A stretch of 64,000 nucleotides of DNA from Rallus limicola (lineage: Eukaryota > Chordata > Aves > Gruiformes > Rallidae), in NCBI GenBank assembly GCA_022605955.1, contig JAKCOZ010000256.1, forward strand, positions 1-64,000. The letters run 5' to 3'. Shown piece by piece: positions 49,651 to 60,133 of the stretch. Numbering within the stretch: position 1 is the first letter of the stretch; each line of letters begins with the position of its first letter. The notes below the pieces were generated by a model, which worked only from the letters and a program-made list of their open reading frames with translations, had not been told where the DNA came from and searched no databases. A program made the translations under genes and the position numbers.

Positions 49651-50865
49651 AGGGTCTGCTCGTGTGTCCTGTTAGGAGGTTTCAGACAAGCTATGCCTTT
49701 CAGGCCTAGCTTCTTTACTTTGGGAGTTATTGCTGGACGTTTAGCATGTTTTGAACTGCAGTCTGCTAGGGCCGAGAAAAGCACCGTAGGAGGTTCCAGG
49801 CATGTTCCCTCTTTCCAGGCAAAGGAAAAGGCTGAGAGCCAAAGTGACAGGGTCTGCTCGGGTGTCCTGTTAGGAGGTTTCAGAAAAGCTATGCCTTTCA
49901 GGCCTAGCTTCTTTACTTTGGGAGTTATTGCTGGACGTTTAGCATGTTTTGAACTGCAGTCTGCTACGGCCGAGAAAAGCACCGTAGGAGGTTCCAGGCA
50001 TGTTCCCTCTTTCCAGGCAAAGGAAAAGGCTGAGAGCCAAAGTGACAGGGTCTGCTCGTGTGTCCTGTTAGGAGGTTTCAGACAAGCTATGCCTTTCAGG
50101 CCTAGCTTCTTTACTTTGGGAGTTATTGCTGGACGTTTAGCATGTTTTGAACTGCAGTCTGCTAGGGCCGAGAAAAGCACCGTAGGAGGTTCCAGGCATG
50201 TTCCCTCTTTCCAGGCAAAGGAAAAGGCTGAGAGCCAAAGTGACAGGGGCTGCTCGTGTGTCCTGTTAGGAGGTTTCAGACAAGCTATGCCTTTCAGGCC
50301 TAGCTTCTTTACTTTGAGAGTTATTGCTGGACGTTTAGCATGTTTTGAACTGCAGTCTGCTAGGGCCGAGAAAAGCACCGTAGGAGGTTCCAGGCATGTT
50401 CCCTCTTTCCAGGCAAAGGAAAAGGCTGAGAGCCAAAGTGACAGAGGCTGCTCGTGTGTCCTGTTAGGAGGTTTCAGACAAGCTATGCCTTTCAGGCCTA
50501 GCTTCTTTACTTTGGGAGTTATTGCTGGACGTTTAGCATGTTTTGAACTGCAGTCTGCTAGGGCCGAGAAAAGCACCGTAGGAGGTTCCAGGCATGTTCC
50601 CTCTTTCCAGGCAAAGGAAAAGGCTGAGAGCCAAAGTGACAGGGTCTGCTCGTGTGTCCTGTTAGGAGGTTTCAGACAAGCTATGCCTTTCAGGCCTAGC
50701 TTCTTTACTTTGGGAGTTATTGCTGGACGTTTAGCATGTTTTGAATTGCAGTCTGCTAGGGCCGAGAAAAGCACCGTAGGAGGATCCAGGCATGTTCCCT
50801 CTTTCAAAGCAAAGGAAAAGGCTGAGAGCCAAAGTGACAGGGTCTTCTTGTGTGTCCTGTTAGGA

Positions 50866-53800
50866 GGTTTCAGACAAGCTATGCCTTTCAGGCCTAGCTT
50901 CTTTACTTTTGGGATTTATTGCTGGACATTTAGCATGTTTTGAACTGCAGTCTGCTAGGGCCGAGAAAAGCACCGTAGGAGGTTCCAGGCATGTTCCCTC
51001 TTTCCAGGCAAAGGAAAAGGCTGAGAGCCAAAGTGACAGGGGCTGCTCGTGTGTCCTGTTAGGAGGTTTCAGACAAGCTATGCCTTTCATGCCTAGCTTC
51101 TTTACTTTGGGAGTTATTGCTGGACGTTTAGCATGTTTTGAACTGCAGTCTGCTAGGGCCGAGAAAAGCACCGTAGGAGGTTCCAGGCATGTTCCCTCTT
51201 TCCAGGCAAAGGAAAAGGCTGAGAGCCAAAGTGACAGGGTCTGCTTGTGTGTCCTGTTAGGAGGTTTCAGACAAGCTATGCCTTTCAGGCCTAGCTTCTT
51301 TACTTTGGGAGTTATTGCTGGACGTTTAGCATGTTTTGAACTGCAGTCTGCTAGGGCCGAGAAAAGCACCGTAGGAGGTTCCAGGCATGTTCCCTCTTTC
51401 CAGGCAAAGGAAAAGGCTGAGAGCCAAAGTGACAGGGGCTGCTCGTGTGTCCTGTTAGGAGGTTTCAGACAAGCTATGCCTTTCAGGCCTAGCTTCTTTA
51501 CTTTGGGATTTATTGCTGGACATTTAGCATGTTTTGAACTGCAGTCTGCTAGGGCCGAGAAAAGCACCGTAGGAGGTTCCAGGCATGTTCCCTCTTTCCA
51601 GGCAAAGGAAAAGGCTGAGAGCCAAAGTGACAGGGTCTGCTCGTGTGTCCTGTTAGGAGGTTTCAGACAAGCTATGCCTTTCATGCCTAGCTTCTTTACT
51701 TTGGGAGTTATTGCTGGACGTTTAGCATGTTTTGAACTGCAGTCTGCTAGGGCCGAGAAAAGCACCGTAGGAGGTTCCAGGCATGTTCCCTCTTTCCAGG
51801 CAAAGCAAAAGGCTGAGAGCCAAAGTGACAGGGTCTGCTTGTGTGTCCTGTTAGGAGGTTTCAGACAAGCTATGCCTTTCAGGCCTAGCTTCTTTACTTT
51901 GGGAGTTATTGCTGGACGTTTAGCATGTTTTGAACTGCAGTCTGCTAGGGCCGAGAAAAGCACCGTAGGAGGTTCCAGGCATGTTCCCTCTTTCCAGGCA
52001 AAGGAAAAGGCTGAGAGCCAAAGTGACAGGGGCTGCTCGTGTGTCCTGTTAGGAGGTTTCAGACAAGCTATGCCTTTCAGGCCTAGCTTCTTTACTTTGG
52101 GAGTTATTGCTGGACGTTTAGCATGTTTTGAACTGCAGTCTGCTAGGGCCAAGAAAAGCACTGTAGGAGGTTCCCGGCATGTTCCCTCTTTCCAGGCAAA
52201 GGAAAAGGCTGAGAGCCAAAGTGACAGGGTCTGCTCGGGTGTCCTGTTAGGAGGTTTCAGACAAGCTATGCCTTTCAGGCCTAGCTTCTTTACTTTGGGA
52301 GTTATTGCTGGACGTTTAGCATGTTTTGAACTGCAGTCTGCTACGGCCGAGAAAAGCACCGTAGGAGGTTCCAGGCATGTTCCCTCTTTCCAGGCAAAGG
52401 AAAAGGCTGAGAGCCAAAGTGACAGGGTCTGCTCGTGTGTCCTGTTAGGAGGTTTCAGACAAGCTATGCCTTTCAGGCCTAGCTTCTATACTTTGGGAGT
52501 TATTGCTGGACGTTTAGCATGTTTTGAACTGCAGTCTGCTAGGGCCGAGAAAAGCACCGTAGGAGGTTCCAGGCATGTTCCCTCTTTCTAGGCAAAGGAA
52601 AAGGCTGAGAGCCAAAGTGACAGGGTCTGCTCGTGTGTCCTGTTAGGAGGTTTCAGACAAGCTATGCCTTTCAGGCCTAGATTCTTTACTTTGGGAGTTA
52701 TTGCTGGACATTTAGCATGTTTTGAACTGCAGTCTGCTAGGCCCGAGAAAAGCACCGTAGGAGGTTCCAGGCATGTTCCCTCTTTCCAGGCAAAGGAAAA
52801 GGCTGAGAGCCAAAGTGACAGGGGCTGCTCGTGTGTCCTGTTAGGAGGTTTCAGACAAGCTATGCCTTTCAGGCCTAGCTTCTTTACTTTGGGAGTTATT
52901 GCTGGACGTTTAGCATGTTTTGAACTGCAGTCTGCTAGGGCCGAGAAAAGCACCGTAGGAGGTTCCAGGCATGTTCCCTCTTTCCAGGCAAAGGAAAAGG
53001 CTGAGAGCCAAAGTGACAGGGTCTGCTCGTGTGTCCTGTTAGGAGGTTTCAGACAAGCTATGCCTTTCAGGCCTAGCTTCTTTACTTTGGGAGTTATTGC
53101 TGGACGTTTAGCATGTTTTGAACTGCAGTCTGCTAGGGCCGAGAAAAGCACCGTAGGAGGTTCCAGGCATGTTCCCTCTTTCCAGGCAAAGGAAAAGGCT
53201 GAGAGCCAAAGTGACAGGTGCTGCTCATGTGTCCTGTTAGGAGGTTTCAGACAAGCTATGCCTTTCAGGCCTAGCTTCTTTACTTTGGGAGTTATTGCTG
53301 GACGTTTAGCCTGTTTTGAACTGCAGTCTGCTAGGGCCGAGAAAAGCACCGTAGGAGGTTCCAGGCATGTTCCCTCTTTCCAGGCAAAGGAAAAGGCTGA
53401 GAGCCAAAGTGACAGGGTCTGCTCGTGTGTCCTGTTAGGAGGTTTCAGACAAGCTAAGCCTTTCAGGCCTAGCTTCTTTACTTTGGGAGTTATTGCTGGA
53501 CGTTTAGCATGTTTTGAACTGCAGTCTGCTAGGGCCGAGAAAAGCACCGTAGGAGGTTCCAGGCATGTTCCCTCTTTCCAGGCAAAGGAAAAGGCTGAGA
53601 GCCAAAGTGACAGGGTCTGCTCGGGTGTCCTGTTAGGAGGTTTCAGACAAGCTATGCCTTTCAGGCCTAGCTTCTTTACTTTGGGAGTTATTGCTGGACG
53701 TTTAGCATGTTTTGAACTGCAGTCTGCTAGGGCCGAGAAAAGCACCGTAGGAGGTTCCAGGCATGTTCCCTCTTTCCAGGCAAAGGAAAAGGCTGAGAGC

Positions 53801-54601
53801 CAAAGTGACAGGGTCTGCTCGTGTGTCCTGTTAGGAGGTTTCAGACAAGCTATGCCTTTCAGGCCTAGCTTCTTTACTTTGGGAGTTATTGCTGGACGTT
53901 TAGCATGTTTTGAACTGCAGTCTGCTAGGGCCGAGAAAAGCACCGTAGGAGGTTCCAGGCATGTTCCCTCTTTCCAGGCAAAGGAAAAGGCTTAGAGCCA
54001 AAGTGACAGGGTCTGCTCGGGTGTCCTGTTAGGAGGTTTCAGACAAGCTATGCCTTTCAGGCCTAGCTTCTTTACTTTGGGAGTTATTGCTGGACGTTTA
54101 GCATGTTTTGAACTGCAGTCTGCTAGGGCCGAGAAAAGCACCGTAGGAGGTTCCAGGCATGTTCCCTCTTTCCAGGCAAAGGAAAAGGCTGAGAGCCAAA
54201 GTGACAGGGTCTGCTCGTGTGTCCTGTTAGGAGGTTTCAGACAAGCTAAGCCTTTCAGGCCTAGCTTCTTTACTTTGGGAGTTATTGCTGGACGTTTAGC
54301 ATGTTTTGAACTGCAGTCTGCTAGGGCCGAGAAAAGCACCGTAGGAGGTTCCAGGCATGTTCCCTCTTTCCAGGCAAAGGAAAAGGCTGAGAGCCAAAGT
54401 GACAGGTGCTGCTCATGTGTCCTGTTAGGAGGTTTCAGACAAGCTATGCCTTTCAGGCCTAGCTTCTTTACTTTGGGAGTTATTGCTGGACGTTTAGCAT
54501 GTTTTGAACTGCAGTCTGCTAGGGCCGAGAAAAGCACCGTAGGAGGTTCCAGGCATGTTCCCTCTTTCCAGGCAAAGGAAAAGGCTGAGAGCCAAAGTGA
54601 C
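50866..54601 (+). repeat. 3.7-kb segmental duplication, copy 2 (offset 8166 bp)
   Basis: Partner of 42700-46435. Upstream of it the homology continues with an offset one monomer larger (8364 bp), so one copy gained or lost a monomer at the left boundary. It also carries tttctaggc near 52587, which copy 1 lacks but the 48231 and 62535 sites share. Confidence 0.8.
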
Positions 54602-55381
54602 AGGTGCTGCTCATGTGTCCTGTTAGGAGGTTTCAGACAAGCTATGCCTTTCAGGCCTAGCTTCTTTACTTTGGGAGTTATTGCTGGACGTTTAGCCTGT
54701 TTTGAACTGCAGTCTGCTAGGGCCGAGAAAAGCACCGTAGGAGGTTCCAGGCATGTTCCCTCTTTCCAGGCAAAGGAAAAGGCTGAGAGCCAAAGTGACA
54801 GGGTCTGCTCGTGTGTCCTGTTAGGAGGTTTCAGACAAGCTAAGCCTTTCAGGCCTAGCTTCTTTACTTTGGGAGCTATTGCTGGACGTTTAGCATGTTT
54901 TGAACTGCAGTCTGCTAGGGCCGAGAAAAGCACCGTAGGAGGTTCCAGGCATGTTCCCTCTTTCCAGGCAAAGGAAAAGGCTGAGAGCCAAAGTGACAGG
55001 GTCTGCTCGGGTGTCCTGTTAGGAGGTTTCAGACAAGCTATGCCTTTCAGGCCTAGCTTCTTTACTTTGGGAGTTATTGCTGGACGTTTAGCATGTTTTG
55101 AACTGCAGTCTGCTAGGGCCGAGAAAAGCACCGTAGGAGGTTCCAGGCATGTTCCCTCTTTCCAGGCAAAGGAAAAGGCTGAGAGCCAAAGTGACAGGGT
55201 CTGCTCGTGTGTCCTGTTAGGAGGTTTCAGACAAGCTATGCCTTTCAGGCCTAGCTTCTATACTTTGGGAGTTATTGCTGGACGTTTAGCATGTTTTGAA
55301 CTGCAGTCTGCTAGGGCCGAGAAAAGCACCGTAGGAGGTTCCAGGCATGTTCCCTCTTTCCAGGCAAAGGAAAAGGCTTAG
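53996..55381 (+). repeat. 7-monomer higher-order repeat (1386 bp), copy 1
   Basis: Bounded by the diagnostic variant ggcttagagcc (consensus ggctgagagcc) at 53991 and 55377. Ordered monomer types: plain; aagctaagcc with ggtgctgctcatg; ggtgctgctcatg; tttagcctg; aagctaagcc with gggagctatt and ctcgggtg; plain; cttctatac with the cttagag marker. It has ctagggcc where the other two copies have ctacggcc. Confidence 0.88.
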
Positions 55382-56173
55382 AGCCAAAGTGACAGGGTCT
55401 GCTCGGGTGTCCTGTTAGGAGGTTTCAGACAAGCTATGCCTTTCAGGCCTAGCTTCTTTACTTTGGGAGTTATTGCTGGACGTTTAGCATGTTTTGAACT
55501 GCAGTCTGCTAGGGCCGAGAAAAGCACCGTAGGAGGTTCCAGGCATGTTCCCTCTTTCCAGGCAAAGGAAAAGGCTGAGAGCCAAAGTGACAGGGTCTGC
55601 TCGTGTGTCCTGTTAGGAGGTTTCAGACAAGCTAAGCCTTTCAGGCCTAGCTTCTTTACTTTGGGAGTTATTGCTGGACGTTTAGCATGTTTTGAACTGC
55701 AGTCTGCTAGGGCCGAGAAAAGCACCGTAGGAGGTTCCAGGCATGTTCCCTCTTTCCAGGCAAAGGAAAAGGCTGAGAGCCAAAGTGACAGGGTCTGCTC
55801 GGGTGTCCTGTTAGGAGGTTTCAGACAAGCTATGCCTTTCAGGCCTAGCTTCTTTACTTTGGGAGTTATTGCTGGACGTTTAGCATGTTTTGAACTGCAG
55901 TCTGCTAGGGCCGAGAAAAGCACCGTAGGAGGTTCCAGGCATGTTCCCTCTTTCCAGGCAAAGGAAAAGGCTGAGAGCCAAAGTGACAGGGTCTGCTCGT
56001 GTGTCCTGTTAGGAGGTTTCAGACAAGCTATGCCTTTCATGCCTAGCTTCTTTACTTTGGGAGTTATTGCTGGACGTTTAGCATGTTTTGAACTGCAGTC
56101 TGCTAGGGCCGAGAAAAGCACCGTAGGAGGTTCCAGGCATGTTCCCTCTTTCCAGGCAAAGGAAAAGGCTTAG
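55382..56173 (+). repeat. 4-monomer higher-order repeat (792 bp), copy 1
   Basis: Four monomers ending in the cttagag marker. The order is consistent with a 7-monomer unit that lost three internal monomers. The last monomer carries catgcc near 56038 instead of caggcc. Confidence 0.85.
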
Positions 56174-57559
56174 AGCCAAAGTGACAGGGTCTGCTCGGGT
56201 GTCCTGTTAGGAGGTTTCAGACAAGCTATGCCTTTCAGGCCTAGCTTCTTTACTTTGGGAGTTATTGCTGGACGTTTAGCATGTTTTGAACTGCAGTCTG
56301 CTAGGGCCGAGAAAAGCACCGTAGGAGGTTCCAGGCATGTTCCCTCTTTCCAGGCAAAGGAAAAGGCTGAGAGCCAAAGTGACAGGGTCTGCTCGTGTGT
56401 CCTGTTAGGAGGTTTCAGACAAGCTAAGCCTTTCAGGCCTAGCTTCTTTACTTTGGGAGTTATTGCTGGACGTTTAGCATGTTTTGAACTGCAGTCTGCT
56501 AGGGCCGAGAAAAGCACCGTAGGAGGTTCCAGGCATGTTCCCTCTTTCCAGGCAAAGGAAAAGGCTGAGAGCCAAAGTGACAGGTGCTGCTCATGTGTCC
56601 TGTTAGGAGGTTTCAGACAACCTATGCCTTTCAGGCCTAGCTTCTTTACTTTGGGAGTTATTGCTGGACGTTTAGCATGTTTTGAACTGCAGTCTGCTAG
56701 GGCCGAGAAAAGCACCGTAGGAGGTTCCAGGCATGTTCCCTCTTTCCAGGCAAAGGAAAAGGCTGAGAGCCAAAGTGACAGGTGCTGCTCATGTGTCCTG
56801 TTAGGAGGTTTCAGACAAGCTATGCCTTTCAGGCCTAGCTTCTTTACTTTGGGAGTTATTGCTGGACGTTTAGCCTGTTTTGAACTGCAGTCTGCTAGGG
56901 CCGAGAAAAGCACCGTAGGAGGTTCCAGGCATGTTCCCTCTTTCCAGGCAAAGGAAAAGGCTGAGAGCCAAAGTGACAGGGTCTGCTCGTGTGTCCTGTT
57001 AGGAGGTTTCAGACAAGCTAAGCCTTTCAGGCCTAGCTTCTTTACTTTGGGAGCTATTGCTGGACGTTTAGCATGTTTTGAACTGCAGTCTGCTAGGGCC
57101 GAGAAAAGCACCGTAGGAGGTTCCAGGCATGTTCCCTCTTTCCAGGCAAAGGAAAAGGCTGAGAGCCAAAGTGACAGGGTCTGCTCGGGTGTCCTGTTAG
57201 GAGGTTTCAGACAAGCTATGCCTTTCAGGCCTAGCTTCTTTACTTTGGGAGTTATTGCTGGACGTTTAGCATGTTTTGAACTGCAGTCTGCTACGGCCGA
57301 GAAAAGCACCGTAGGAGGTTCCAGGCATGTTCCCTCTTTCCAGGCAAAGGAAAAGGCTGAGAGCCAAAGTGACAGGGTCTGCTCGTGTGTCCTGTTAGGA
57401 GGTTTCAGACAAGCTATGCCTTTCAGGCCTAGCTTCTATACTTTGGGAGTTATTGCTGGACGTTTAGCATGTTTTGAACTGCAGTCTGCTAGGGCCGAGA
57501 AAAGCACCGTAGGAGGTTCCAGGCATGTTCCCTCTTTCCAGGCAAAGGAAAAGGCTTAG
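56174..57559 (+). repeat. 7-monomer higher-order repeat (1386 bp), copy 2
   Basis: Same order as 53996-55381. It has ctacggcc near 57293 and a private substitution acaacctatg near 56618. Confidence 0.88.
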
Positions 57560-57955
57560 AGCCAAAGTGACAGGGTCTGCTCGGGTGTCCTGTTAGGAGG
57601 TTTCAGACAAGCTATGCCTTTCAGGCCTAGCTTCTTTACTTTGGGAGTTATTGCTGGACGTTTAGCATGTTTTGAACTGCAGTCTGCTAGGGCCGAGAAA
57701 AGCACCGTAGGAGGTTCCAGGCATGTTCCCTCTTTCCAGGCAAAGGAAAAGGCTGAGAGCCAAAGTGACAGGGTCTGCTCGTGTGTCCTGTTAGGAGGTT
57801 TCAGACAAGCTAAGCCTTTCAGGCCTAGCTTCTTTACTTTGGGAGTTATTGCTGGACGTTTAGCATGTTTTGAACTGCAGTCTGCTAGGGCCGAGAAAAG
57901 CACCGTAGGAGGTTCCAGGCATGTTCCCTCTTTCCAGGCAAAGGAAAAGGCTTAG
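57560..57955 (+). repeat. 2-monomer higher-order repeat (396 bp)
   Basis: Two monomers, the second with aagctaagcc and the cttagag marker. It completes a 13-monomer (2574-bp) super-unit 55382-57955 built as 4 + 7 + 2. The 4 + 7 part restarts at 57956. Confidence 0.85.
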
Positions 57956-58747
57956 AGCCAAAGTGACAGGGTCTGCTCGGGTGTCCTGTTAGGAGGTTTC
58001 AGACAAGCTATGCCTTTCAGGCCTAGCTTCTTTACTTTGGGAGTTATTGCTGGACGTTTAGCATGTTTTGAACTGCAGTCTGCTAGGGCCGAGAAAAGCA
58101 CCGTAGGAGGTTCCAGGCATGTTCCCTCTTTCCAGGCAAAGGAAAAGGCTGAGAGCCAAAGTGACAGGGTCTGCTCGTGTGTCCTGTTAGGAGGTTTCAG
58201 ACAAGCTAAGCCTTTCAGGCCTAGCTTCTTTACTTTGGGAGTTATTGCTGGACGTTTAGCATGTTTTGAACTGCAGTCTGCTAGGGCCGAGAAAAGCACC
58301 GTAGGAGGTTCCAGGCATGTTCCCTCTTTCCAGGCAAAGGAAAAGGCTGAGAGCCAAAGTGACAGGGTCTGCTCGGGTGTCCTGTTAGGAGGTTTCAGAC
58401 AAGCTATGCCTTTCAGGCCTAGCTTCTTTACTTTGGGAGTTATTGCTGGACGTTTAGCATGTTTTGAACTGCAGTCTGCTAGGGCCGAGAAAAGCACCGT
58501 AGGAGGTTCCAGGCATGTTCCCTCTTTCCAGGCAAAGGAAAAGGCTGAGAGCCAAAGTGACAGGGTCTGCTCGTGTGTCCTGTTAGGAGGTTTCAGACAA
58601 GCTATGCCTTTCAGGCCTAGCTTCTTTACTTTGGGAGTTATTGCTGGACGTTTAGCATGTTTTGAACTGCAGTCTGCTAGGGCCGAGAAAAGCACCGTAG
58701 GAGGTTCCAGGCATGTTCCCTCTTTCCAGGCAAAGGAAAAGGCTTAG
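57956..58747 (+). repeat. 4-monomer higher-order repeat (792 bp), copy 2
   Basis: Same order as 55382-56173 and bounded by the cttagag marker. It has caggcc where copy 1 has catgcc. Confidence 0.85.
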
Positions 58748-60133
58748 AGCCAAAGTGACAGGGTCTGCTCGGGTGTCCTGTTAGGAGGTTTCAGACAAGC
58801 TATGCCTTTCAGGCCTAGCTTCTTTACTTTGGGAGTTATTGCTGGACGTTTAGCATGTTTTGAACTGCAGTCTGCTAGGGCCGAGAAAAGCACCGTAGGA
58901 GGTTCCAGGCATGTTCCCTCTTTCCAGGCAAAGGAAAAGGCTGAGAGCCAAAGTGACAGGGTCTGCTCGTGTGTCCTGTTAGGAGGTTTCAGACAAGCTA
59001 AGCCTTTCAGGCCTAGCTTCTTTACTTTGGGAGTTATTGCTGGACGTTTAGCATGTTTTGAACTGCAGTCTGCTAGGGCCGAGAAAAGCACCGTAGGAGG
59101 TTCCAGGCATGTTCCCTCTTTCCAGGCAAAGGAAAAGGCTGAGAGCCAAAGTGACAGGTGCTGCTCATGTGTCCTGTTAGGAGGTTTCAGACAAGCTATG
59201 CCTTTCAGGCCTAGCTTCTTTACTTTGGGAGTTATTGCTGGACGTTTAGCATGTTTTGAACTGCAGTCTGCTAGGGCCGAGAAAAGCACCGTAGGAGGTT
59301 CCAGGCATGTTCCCTCTTTCCAGGCAAAGGAAAAGGCTGAGAGCCAAAGTGACAGGTGCTGCTCATGTGTCCTGTTAGGAGGTTTCAGACAAGCTATGCC
59401 TTTCAGGCCTAGCTTCTTTACTTTGGGAGTTATTGCTGGACGTTTAGCCTGTTTTGAACTGCAGTCTGCTAGGGCCGAGAAAAGCACCGTAGGAGGTTCC
59501 AGGCATGTTCCCTCTTTCCAGGCAAAGGAAAAGGCTGAGAGCCAAAGTGACAGGGTCTGCTCGTGTGTCCTGTTAGGAGGTTTCAGACAAGCTAAGCCTT
59601 TCAGGCCTAGCTTCTTTACTTTGGGAGCTATTGCTGGACGTTTAGCATGTTTTGAACTGCAGTCTGCTAGGGCCGAGAAAAGCACCGTAGGAGGTTCCAG
59701 GCATGTTCCCTCTTTCCAGGCAAAGGAAAAGGCTGAGAGCCAAAGTGACAGGGTCTGCTCGGGTGTCCTGTTAGGAGGTTTCAGACAAGCTATGCCTTTC
59801 AGGCCTAGCTTCTTTACTTTGGGAGTTATTGCTGGACGTTTAGCATGTTTTGAACTGCAGTCTGCTACGGCCGAGAAAAGCACCGTAGGAGGTTCCAGGC
59901 ATGTTCCCTCTTTCCAGGCAAAGGAAAAGGCTGAGAGCCAAAGTGACAGGGTCTGCTCGTGTGTCCTGTTAGGAGGTTTCAGACAAGCTATGCCTTTCAG
60001 GCCTAGCTTCTATACTTTGGGAGTTATTGCTGGACGTTTAGCATGTTTTGAACTGCAGTCTGCTAGGGCCGAGAAAAGCACCGTAGGAGGTTCCAGGCAT
60101 GTTCCCTCTTTCCAGGCAAAGGAAAAGGCTTAG
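58748..60133 (+). repeat. 7-monomer higher-order repeat (1386 bp), copy 3
   Basis: Same monomer order as copies 1 and 2, with ctacggcc near 59867. The last five monomers of this unit also appear at about 44870-45829, ending in the same cttagag marker, so the unit predates the 14304-bp-offset duplication. Confidence 0.88.
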
